Shown piece after piece: positions 57,905-64,000 of a stretch of DNA of 64,000 nt (position 1 is its first letter; each line of letters starts with the position of its first letter). The stretch comes from Nitrospirota bacterium (GTDB lineage: Bacteria > JACPQY01). A program made the position numbers and the translations under genes. Location of the stretch: the NCBI GenBank assembly GCA_016190245.1, contig JACPQY010000031.1:5712-69711 (forward strand). Reading direction: 5' to 3'. Below the pieces are notes generated by a model. The model made no database searches. It worked only from the letters and a program-made list of their open reading frames with translations, and was not told where the DNA came from.

Positions 57905-58657
57905 ATGGCGAAGATCAGACCCAGTGGAGGCTACCGCGACCTGCGCAGTTTTCAGATTGCGACCATTATCTACGACGCCACCTACTGGTTCTGCGAGCGC
58001 ATCCTGGAACCGCGGTCTCGGATGAGCGACCAAATGGTGCAGGCGGCGCGCAGCGGACGGCAGAATATCGCCGAAGGCAGCCGCGCATCCGCCACCTCGT
58101 CCCAAACCGAACTCCGGCTGATGAACGTCGCCCGCTCCAGCCTGGAAGAACTCCTCCTGGACTACGAGGATTTTCTGCGGCACCGGCGGCTGCGAATATG
58201 GGCGCCGGATTCAGCGGAGGCTACGGCGGTGCGGAAGATTGGCCAACAGCATCCGACGGATCCGTCTGGTCTGACGGATGAGCAGCGCTACGCGCTCTAC
58301 GCCCCCTGGCTTGATCACGAAGACCCGGCCATTCGCGCGAATGCCTTGCTCTGCCTCATCCACCAGGCAAACTACCTGCTGGACAAGCAAATTGTGGCAC
58401 TGGAAGCGCAGTTCATTCAGGAGGGCGGATACAGCGAGCAATTGGCCACCGCGCGCTTGGAGGAGCGGCGGCGGCGGAAGAAGGCTGATGATCCGTCCGA
58501 TCCGTCGGATCCGACCGATCCGAATGATCTCATTCCCCCATGCCCCAAATGCGGCAAACCCATGGCCCTGCGCACCGCTCAAAAGGGCAAAAGCGCAGGC
58601 AAGCGGTTCTGGGGCTGCTCCGGCTACCCCGAGTGCAAGGGAATCGTGGATTTCTAG
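57905..58657 (+). CDS. Four-helix-bundle protein with C-terminal C4 zinc finger
   Basis: A 250-residue protein. Residues 10-100 match the S23/four-helix-bundle family (YRDLRSFQIATIIYDATYWF, then SGRQNIAEGSRASATSS and RSSLEELLLDYEDF). A helical suffix domain follows (HEDPAIRANALLCLIHQANYLL). An Asp-Pro-Ser-rich hinge leads to a topoisomerase-type zinc finger (CPKCGKPM...FWGCSGYPECKG). It sits between hsdR and hsdM (8 bp after hsdR), so it is probably part of the restriction system, perhaps as a DNA-binding accessory. Its role is unknown. Confidence 0.75.
   Translation: MAKIRPSGGYRDLRSFQIATIIYDATYWFCERILEPRSRMSDQMVQAARSGRQNIAEGSRASATSSQTELRLMNVARSSLEELLLDYEDFLRHRRLRIWAPDSAEATAVRKIGQQHPTDPSGLTDEQRYALYAPWLDHEDPAIRANALLCLIHQANYLLDKQIVALEAQFIQEGGYSEQLATARLEERRRRKKADDPSDPSDPTDPNDLIPPCPKCGKPMALRTAQKGKSAGKRFWGCSGYPECKGIVDF
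58490..58525 (+). repeat. 9-bp tandem repeat coding Asp-Pro-Ser, copy array 1
   Basis: Four tandem copies of a gatccgnnn unit encode DPS-DPS-DPT-DPN in the hinge of the four-helix/zinc-finger protein. A looser related palindrome lies at 58251-58280. Further arrays of the same unit are at 58660-58690, 59303-59329 and 59957-59983. Confidence 0.85.
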
Positions 58658-58659
58658 AT

Positions 58660-58690
58660 GATCCTTCAGATCCGACTGATCCGTCGGATC
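58660..58690 (+). repeat. 9-bp tandem repeat, intergenic array 2
   Basis: Units gatccttca, gatccgact, gatccgtcg and a partial gatc fill most of the 48-bp gap between the four-helix gene stop and the hsdM start, leaving about 15 bp for the hsdM ribosome-binding site. Confidence 0.85.
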
Positions 58691-58705
58691 ACATAGGAAA
58701 AAACC

Positions 58706-60394
58706 ATGCTCGACACCGATACCAAACGCCGCATAGACACCGCCCGCGACATCCTCGTGGGGAAGGTGCCAGACCCCAAGAGCCAGGTCGAACAGATCAC
58801 CATTGCCCTCATCTACAAGTTCATGGACGACATGGACGCCGAGTCCGAAGAGCTGGGTGGCCACCGCAAGTTCTTCGCCGACGGCTTCGCCCGCTACGGA
58901 TGGGCCAAGCTGATGCGATCGGGCCTGGGCGGGCACGAGACCCTGAACCTCTACGCAGAGGCCATCGCCAAGATGCCGGAGAACCCCGGAATCCCGCCGC
59001 TCTTCCGCGACATCTTCAAAAACGCCTACTTGCCGTATCGCGACCCGGAGACCCTGCGCGCCTTCCTGAAGATCATCGACGAGTTCGAGTACGACCACTC
59101 CGAACGCCTGGGCGACGCCTTCGAATACCTGCTCTCCGTGCTCGGCTCGCAGGGCGATGCCGGACAGTTCCGCACGCCACGCCACATCATCGACTTCATC
59201 GTCGCCATCATCGACCCGAAGAAGCACGAGACCGTGCTCGATCCTGCTTGCGGCACCGCGGGGTTCTTGATTTCAAGCTACAAACACATCCTGCGTGCCC
59301 ACGATCCGTCGGATCTGTCGAATCCGTCCGTGAAGCCGCTTACCCCTGATGAACGCGGACGGCTGGCCGCCAACTTCAAGGGCTACGACATCTCCCCCGA
59401 CATGGTGCGCCTTTCGCTGGTGAACCTGTATCTGCACGGCTTCACCGACCCGCATATCTTCGAGTACGATACGCTCACCTCGCAGGACAAATGGAACGAA
59501 TACGCCGACGTGATTCTGGCGAACCCGCCGTTCATGTCGCCGAAGGGCGGCATCAAGCCGCACAACCGCTTCTCGGTGCAGAGCAAGCGCAGCGAAGTGC
59601 TGTTCGTGGACTACATGGCTGAGCACCTGACGCCCGGTGGCCGTGCCGGCATCATCGTGCCCGAGGGCATCATCTTCCAGAGCCAGACCGCCTACACCCA
59701 ACTGCGCAAAATGCTGGTGGAGGAGTACCTCGTCGCGGTCGTGTCGCTGCCCGCCGGTGTGTTCAATCCGTATTCGGGCGTCAAGACTTCGATCCTCATC
59801 CTCGACAAGTCGCTGGCTAAGAAGACCAACACCATCGCATTCTTCAAGATCGAGAACGACGGCTTCGGCTTGGGCGCCCAGCGCCGGCCCGTAATCGGGA
59901 GCCAATTGCCGTCATCCGCCCTCGCCCTCAAGCGTTGGCTCCAAGGGGCCGCGGGCGATCCGTCGGATCCGCCAGATTCGTCCCATTTCCTCGTGGTGCC
60001 GAAAGAGAAGATCGCCGCGAATGGCGATTACAACCTGAGCGGAGAGCGGTATCGGGAGGGAGCGGTATCAGAGACCGTATACCCGCTTGTGCCAGTTGGG
60101 CGATTCATGAAGGATAGTGTGAAGACCGTTGATCCTCGGGCCACTCCCGACGAGATGTTCGAACTTTGGAGCATCCCTGCGTTCGACGCCGGCAAGCCAG
60201 AGTTGCTTCGCGGCGGAGCAGTCGGCTCTCAAAAGAAAGTGGTCGCTCCTGGCGACGTCCTCCTGTCCCGCATCATCCCTCACATTCGCCGTGCATGGAT
60301 CGTTAGGCAGAATGCAGATGGTCGGAGACAAGTTGCTTCGACGGAGTGGATTGTCTTTTCAAGCGATGAAGTTCTGCCCGGATTCCTCCGGTAA
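58706..60394 (+). CDS. hsdM: Type I modification methylase HsdM with first half of a fused HsdS
   Basis: A 562-residue frame. The N-terminal helical HsdM domain is followed by SAM motif I VLDPACGTAGFL (about 177) and catalytic NPPF (about 272, ILANPPFMSPKGG), an N6-adenine methylase. From about residue 425 it runs into a target-recognition domain (YNLSGERYREGAV, VPVGRFMKDSV, VVAPGDVLLSRI), so M and S were fused. It ends at TAA (60392-60394) after VLPGFLR; the next 289 codons continue in the same frame with the rest of HsdS. DPS repeat arrays lie in frame at 59303 and 59957. Confidence 0.88.
   Translation: MLDTDTKRRIDTARDILVGKVPDPKSQVEQITIALIYKFMDDMDAESEELGGHRKFFADGFARYGWAKLMRSGLGGHETLNLYAEAIAKMPENPGIPPLFRDIFKNAYLPYRDPETLRAFLKIIDEFEYDHSERLGDAFEYLLSVLGSQGDAGQFRTPRHIIDFIVAIIDPKKHETVLDPACGTAGFLISSYKHILRAHDPSDLSNPSVKPLTPDERGRLAANFKGYDISPDMVRLSLVNLYLHGFTDPHIFEYDTLTSQDKWNEYADVILANPPFMSPKGGIKPHNRFSVQSKRSEVLFVDYMAEHLTPGGRAGIIVPEGIIFQSQTAYTQLRKMLVEEYLVAVVSLPAGVFNPYSGVKTSILILDKSLAKKTNTIAFFKIENDGFGLGAQRRPVIGSQLPSSALALKRWLQGAAGDPSDPPDSSHFLVVPKEKIAANGDYNLSGERYREGAVSETVYPLVPVGRFMKDSVKTVDPRATPDEMFELWSIPAFDAGKPELLRGGAVGSQKKVVAPGDVLLSRIIPHIRRAWIVRQNADGRRQVASTEWIVFSSDEVLPGFLR
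59303..59329 (+). repeat. 9-bp tandem repeat in hsdM, array 3
   Basis: gatccgtcg, gatctgtcg and aatccgtcc encode DPS-DLS-NPS in a loop of HsdM between motif I and the following strand (RAHDPSDLSNPSVKPL). The array is a multiple of nine bases and keeps the frame. Confidence 0.8.
59957..59983 (+). repeat. 9-bp tandem repeat in hsdM-hsdS junction, array 4
   Basis: gatccgtcg, gatccgcca and gattcgtcc encode DPS-DPP-DSS at the boundary between the methylase domain and the first target-recognition domain. Confidence 0.8.
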
Positions 60395-61264
60395 GTTCTC
60401 GTCTCGGACTTCTTCCATGCGTCGTTCATGCAGACGATTACTGGCGTTGGCGGTTCACTCTCTCGCGCAAATCCGGCGGCGGTGGGGGACATTCACATCC
60501 CCCTGCCACCCCTCGACGTGCAGAAGGAGATCGTGGCGGAGATCAATGGCTACCAGAAAGTCATCGACGGCGCCCGCGCCATCCTCGACCACTACCGCCC
60601 CCACATCCCCATCCACCCCGACTGGCCGATGGTGGAGTTGGGCGAAGTCTGTGAGGCAATAATGACCGGCCCATTCGGCAACGCACTTCACCAGAGCGAT
60701 TACGTCGAAGACGGCATCCCCGTCATCAATCCACAGAACATCGTCGATGGAACGATCAGATGTGATGGCGTGAAAATGGTCTCCCCAGCTACCAGAGACC
60801 GCCTGAAGGAGTTCATCGTTCGCGAAAATGACATCGTCATCGGTCGACGTGGCGAAATGGGGCGATGCGCCGTTGTCCCCACAGAGATGAACGGCTGGCT
60901 CTGTGGCACAGGCTCCTTCGTAATTCGGTTGAAGGAGGAAAGCGATGTGCGATTCGCGTGCTTTCAGATCGCGTCTCCGCGGGTGAAAGCCTACCTCGAA
61001 GAGCAAGCCGTTGGTGTCACGCTGAAGAATCTGAATCAGGGCATCCTATCCGCCCTCAAGATCCCCCTCCCGTCCCTCGCCACGCAGCGAGCCATCGTCG
61101 CCGAGATCGAGGCCGAGCAGGCGCTCGTCGCCGCCAACCGCGAACTGATTGCCCGCTTCGAGAAGAAGATCCAGGCCACCCTCGCCCGCGTCTGGGGCGA
61201 AGACGTACATCTTTCCATCAGTGGCGCGAAAGAAAGTGACAGCACCGGAGAAATGTCCAGATGA
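60395..61264 (+). CDS. hsdS: Remainder of fused specificity subunit HsdS, after an in-frame stop
   Basis: Directly after the TAA the same frame reads VLVSDFFHASFMQTITGVGG and then IHIPLPPLDVQKEIVAEI, the end of the first target-recognition domain and the conserved HsdS spacer helix. A second recognition domain (WPMVELGEVCEAIM...LKIPLPSLATQRAIVAEIE) and a final helix complete HsdS. Translation alone could restart at ATG 60428 (MQTITGVGG), but that would lack half of the first domain. The pair is best explained by one nonsense mutation in a single hsdM-hsdS gene of about 852 codons. It overlaps the next gene by 4 bp. Confidence 0.85.
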   Translation, partial: VLVSDFFHASFMQTITGVGGSLSRANPAAVGDIHIPLPPLDVQKEIVAEINGYQKVIDGARAILDHYRPHIPIHPDWPMVELGEVCEAIMTGPFGNALHQSDYVEDGIPVINPQNIVDGTIRCDGVKMVSPATRDRLKEFIVRENDIVIGRRGEMGRCAVVPTEMNGWLCGTGSFVIRLKEESDVRFACFQIASPRVKAYLEEQAVGVTLKNLNQGILSALKIPLPSLATQRAIVAEIEAEQALVAANRELIARFEKKIQATLARVWGEDVHLSISGAKESDSTGEMSR

Positions 61265-63264
61265 GCAACGTCAACATAAAACGCGCAGTCGAGAACATCC
61301 GGGCCAATACCACGGTTTACACGCCGGTCGTCGAAATGATCGTCAACGCTATCCAGGCCATTGACGAATCCGGCAGGACGGATGGAAGAGTTTCGATCCG
61401 CGCACAGCGGAGCAGCCAGACCGAGCTGGATGACAGTCTTCCGGAGATCAGTAGCTTTGAAGTCGAGGACAACGGCATCGGGTTCACGGACGTACACCGC
61501 AACTCCTTCGACACGCTCTATACCGATCTCTGGATCAAGGAAGGCGGCAAAGGCTTTGGCCGGTTAACCGGCCTCAAGTACTTCGAGGACCTTCACGTCA
61601 AAAGCGTCTATCGGGACGGGAGCGGCTTGAAGGCCCGCAGTGTTTCCATGGGCAAGGACAACGACATCATCGTCCGTGAAAAGGTGACGGCGAGTGAGAA
61701 ACAGGAACCCGGCACGGTGGTGACCCTAAGTGTCTTGAAGAAGGGGCGCTCCTTTGACAAGACACTTCAGACGATTGGCAGAAACCTAGTCGAGCGGCTA
61801 CTTCCGTATTTCATCACGCAGGACTACGTGTGCCCGGAGATCGTACTCTCGGAACATGACGGGAGCGATGCCATCCGCCTGAACGACTTTGTCAGCAATG
61901 AGTTGTCCGCCACGATCCGGGAAATCGCGGTTGAAAGAAAACGCTTCACCCTGAAGGCATTAGACACCGAAGAAGAGTTTCTGGTCCGAGTCTTCAAGCT
62001 CTATGCCCCGAGGAGCCACAAGAGTAGGATCGGTCTCGTCGCGCACAAGAGGGAAGTTGCCGGCTCCGCGATCCACAAGTACATCCCGGAGTTCGAGGAT
62101 GAGTTCTATGAAAAGGACAGCCACGGCGAGATCGACCGCGAGCGCAACTACATCATCAAAGCCTATGTGTTCGGTCCGTACCTCGACCTTAACGTGTCAC
62201 TGGAGCGCGGCGGATTCGAGTTCCAGATGGAAAGCGACCTCATTCTGGGGATAGCCCAGGCCGAGATCGAGCGGGATGCCGCGGCGATCGCCAAAGAGGC
62301 AGTGGGTGCTGACATCACCCTCCGGCAGGAAAAGAAAAAGGAGCGCGTCCAGTCGTACGTGGACGAGGAAGCGCCGTGGCACAAGGCGATGCTGGAGAAG
62401 ATCGACCTGAGCGGGATGCCATACAACCCGACGAACGAAGAGATTGAAACCCGGTTGCAGAAGGAGAAGTTCGCGCAGGAAACCGAGATCAAGAGAGATG
62501 TCGCCAAGCTGCTTGCAGAGAGCAATTTCGATAACGTGAAAGAGAGCGTTCTGGAGATAGTCAGCAAAATCTCGGGCACCAGCAAGAACGACCTGATTCA
62601 CTACATCGCGCTTCGGCGAACAATCATCGACATCTTCGGGAAGAGCCTTGAAGTGAATGATACGGGCGCGTATGCATCCGAGGGCGTGGTTCACGACATC
62701 ATCTTTCCGCGCAAGGGCGACACGGAGGTTACTTCCTTCGATAACCACAATCTTTGGATCGTGGATGAGCGACTGAACTTCACTACCTACGTCTCCTCCG
62801 ACGGGCCGCTAGACGGCAAGAACAACGAGCGCCCGGACCTACTGGTTTACAACAAGCGCGTTCTCTTTCGCGGGGACAATGAAGCGAGCAACCCAATCAC
62901 AATTTTCGAGTTCAAGAAGCCGCAGCGGGACGACTTCGCCAATCCGTCCTCTGAGGAAGACCCGATCCAACAGATCGTGCGTTACGTCAATAGTATCCGC
63001 GACGGGAAATACAAGACTCCCGAAGGGCGCAAGATGCTGGTCGCCGAAAACACCCCGTTCTACGGATATGTCGTCTGCGACCTGACGCACAAGGTCGAAT
63101 CGTGGCTTGAGCGCGAAAAGGATTTCAAGCCAATGCCTGACCGGCTGGGCTGGTTTCAGTGGATGGGCAACATCAATCTGTATGTCGAGGTCATCAGTTG
63201 GGACAAGGTTCTGAAGGACGCGAAGATGCGAAATCAGATTTTCTTCCAGAAGCTCGGAATCTAG
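61261..63264 (+). CDS. GHKL ATPase fused to PD-(D/E)XK nuclease
   Basis: A 667-residue protein. The N-terminal GHKL (Hsp90/histidine-kinase/MutL-like) ATPase has the N box VVEMIVNAIQAID (E25, N29), the G1 box EDNGIGF (D70, G72, G74) and the G2 lid GGKGFG (G95-G100). A long middle region links to a C-terminal RecB/HsdR-like nuclease: RPDLLVYN (Asp about 527), IFEFKKPQ (E-F-K about 550) and QQIVRYV (QXXXY). It lacks kinase phosphotransfer domains. It overlaps hsdS by ATGA, so it is part of the restriction operon. The architecture suggests an ATP-gated DNA nuclease in defence. I know no named system with exactly this composition. Confidence 0.8.
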   Translation: MSNVNIKRAVENIRANTTVYTPVVEMIVNAIQAIDESGRTDGRVSIRAQRSSQTELDDSLPEISSFEVEDNGIGFTDVHRNSFDTLYTDLWIKEGGKGFGRLTGLKYFEDLHVKSVYRDGSGLKARSVSMGKDNDIIVREKVTASEKQEPGTVVTLSVLKKGRSFDKTLQTIGRNLVERLLPYFITQDYVCPEIVLSEHDGSDAIRLNDFVSNELSATIREIAVERKRFTLKALDTEEEFLVRVFKLYAPRSHKSRIGLVAHKREVAGSAIHKYIPEFEDEFYEKDSHGEIDRERNYIIKAYVFGPYLDLNVSLERGGFEFQMESDLILGIAQAEIERDAAAIAKEAVGADITLRQEKKKERVQSYVDEEAPWHKAMLEKIDLSGMPYNPTNEEIETRLQKEKFAQETEIKRDVAKLLAESNFDNVKESVLEIVSKISGTSKNDLIHYIALRRTIIDIFGKSLEVNDTGAYASEGVVHDIIFPRKGDTEVTSFDNHNLWIVDERLNFTTYVSSDGPLDGKNNERPDLLVYNKRVLFRGDNEASNPITIFEFKKPQRDDFANPSSEEDPIQQIVRYVNSIRDGKYKTPEGRKMLVAENTPFYGYVVCDLTHKVESWLEREKDFKPMPDRLGWFQWMGNINLYVEVISWDKVLKDAKMRNQIFFQKLGI

Positions 63265-63272
63265 TGATAGTC

Positions 63273-63833
63273 ATGGAAAATGCCGCCCAACTGGGCAACT
63301 ACCTGCCGATCTCATGTAAGAGCCCGAAGGAGCAGGAGTACATTGCCTTCCTGTGGGATGCCTTCGAGACGAACTACGCCCACGGCAAGTATCAGTTTGC
63401 CTTCCTCGCCTATCACATGCTCACGATGAGCTTCGTCTACTTCAACATCTGGCAGATCAGGCAGACGGAACCCAAGGACTTCGCGAAGGGCCTCATCGGC
63501 TTCGGCAAGGACATCGAGAAGAACCTGCTTGAAGCGACATCGCCCTTCGTCTTCAGCTCCGTGAACGAGCGCAGTATCCTGCGCTTCCTCAAGCTCATTG
63601 GTTGCGACAACGACAAGATCGGCACTTACGCCAAGTTGGTAGACGACCGCAATGACACCGCCCACCCCAACGGCAACATCTTCTTCAGCACCCAGAAGGC
63701 GCTCGACACCAAGATCACCGAGATCCTGCGCGTCGTGGACGAGCGGAGCCTGTCAATGAAAATGAGACAGCCCATGTTCGAGTTTAGTGTTGTGCCTCCT
63801 CGTGGCGACGGGCCTGAGTCTTGGGTGGGTTGA
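63273..63833 (+). CDS. HEPN-like protein, 3' end replaced by IS sequence
   Basis: An all-helical protein with RX4H as R126-NDTA-H131 in KLVDDRNDTAHPNG, typical of HEPN RNase or related domains. It starts at ATG 63273, or at GTG 63264, which touches the stop of the GHKL-nuclease gene, so the two are co-translated. After residue about 160 the sequence switches to the end of an IS3-family element (from about 63751), so the last about 26 residues are IS-encoded and the native C-terminus is lost. The catalytic motif is retained. Confidence 0.7.
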   Translation: MENAAQLGNYLPISCKSPKEQEYIAFLWDAFETNYAHGKYQFAFLAYHMLTMSFVYFNIWQIRQTEPKDFAKGLIGFGKDIEKNLLEATSPFVFSSVNERSILRFLKLIGCDNDKIGTYAKLVDDRNDTAHPNGNIFFSTQKALDTKITEILRVVDERSLSMKMRQPMFEFSVVPPRGDGPESWVG

Positions 63834-64000
63834 TCCACACCTGGGTGGGCGGGGCCGAGGGCTGTGGCACGCCGGCGGGGAAGCGTTCCGGGTGTGCGGC
63901 GTAGGCCGCGACGAGCGCGGTGGCGCGGGCTGCCAGGCGCTCGGTGACGCAGCCGTGGTGGACGTCCTCGGGCGTGAGGAGCCCGAGCCCTGCGTGGTGG
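63751..64000 (-). mobile_element. IS3-family insertion sequence, left part, running off the window
   Basis: The end of the element is inferred at about 63751, where TGTCAATGAAAATGAGACA looks like an IS3-type terminal inverted repeat beginning with TG. It interrupts the HEPN-like gene. The remainder of the element, its other terminus and any target duplication are beyond the right edge. Confidence 0.65.
63784..64000 (-). CDS. IS3-family transposase, C-terminal part
   Basis: On the minus strand the frame entering at the right edge reads HHAGLGLLTPEDVHHG, RATALVAAYAAHPERF and TQVWINPPK, ending at a TAA at 63784-63786. This is the end of the DDE integrase core and tail of IS3-group OrfB proteins. 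The upstream catalytic residues lie outside the window. It overlaps the reading frame of the HEPN-like gene on the opposite strand by 50 bp. Confidence 0.85.
   Translation of the reverse strand, partial: HHAGLGLLTPEDVHHGCVTERLAARATALVAAYAAHPERFPAGVPQPSAPPTQVWINPPKTQARRHEEAQH

Noticed and set aside
58490-59983. Repeated gatccgtcg arrays considered as a CRISPR array
   Set aside because: The units are 9 bp and directly tandem, without unique spacers of regular length, and no cas genes are present; they are short tandem repeats.
61261-63264. Annotation of the GHKL protein as a sensor histidine kinase
   Set aside because: There is no H-box dimerisation domain, membrane segment or sensor domain, and the C-terminus looks like a nuclease; the operon context is restriction.

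Overview
The window is GC-rich bacterial chromosome with no rRNA and one tRNA. The organism looks Gram-negative and flagellated: it has a flagellar hook operon (fliK-flgD-flgE), an LPS/O-antigen type export ATPase (Wzt) and a lipoprotein. It has both housekeeping genes (metG, prs, rplY, thrC, sat, hppA, tldD) and a large accessory load. A deltaproteobacterium-like or uncultured candidate-phylum genome would fit, but I cannot fix the taxon from sequence alone.

Layout. (1) 0.07-1.7 kb, minus: two toxin-antitoxin (TA) modules, MazF-like/RHH and HepT/MntA. (2) 1.8-11.3 kb, minus: a tightly overlapping surface-glycan operon: methyltransferase, 2-hydroxyacid dehydrogenase, B12-radical SAM enzyme, CMP-nonulosonate genes neuA and neuB, a glycosyltransferase, a CBS/nucleotide-sugar dehydrogenase fusion and wzt. 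Two more glycosyltransferases follow on opposite strands (11.4-13.8 kb). (3) 13.9-15.7 kb, plus: Phd/VapC, Phd/RelE and what looks like a decayed nucleotidyltransferase pair. (4) 15.75-19.9 kb: asnB, two FkbM methyltransferases, a remnant of a second asnB and tRNA-Leu(CAG). (5) 20-31 kb: a zinc-ribbon response regulator, metG, a TatD-radical SAM fusion, prs, rplY, and a sulfur module thrC / ThiS-NIL / sat. (6) 31-31.6 kb: a DUF433/DUF5615 TA module. (7) 31.7-41.7 kb, minus: a DUF3179 lipoprotein, fliK, flgD, a giant flgE, a short coupled leader ORF, a Maf-like DUF115 protein and a solute-binding-like protein. (8) 41.8-54.4 kb: panE, a HAD hydrolase, a membrane pyrophosphatase hppA followed by a full-length paralog that has lost its catalytic motifs, tldD, a family B DNA polymerase and a pseudo-receiver/SH3 membrane protein. 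(9) 54.7-64 kb: a second DUF433/DUF5615 module, then a type I restriction operon: hsdR, a four-helix/zinc-finger protein, and an hsdM-hsdS fusion broken by one in-frame stop. It continues with a GHKL ATPase joined to a PD-(D/E)XK nuclease and a HEPN-like protein, whose 3' end is replaced by an IS3-family element running off the right edge.

The most interesting candidates are the GHKL-nuclease plus HEPN pair appended to the restriction operon, the catalytically dead pyrophosphatase beside the live one, and a 9-bp Asp-Pro-Ser-coding tandem repeat that recurs in frame in the restriction genes. The nonulosonic acid genes and the Maf-like protein beside the hook genes may together glycosylate flagellin, although wzt also points to cell-surface polysaccharide. 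Six TA modules flank the accessory blocks.
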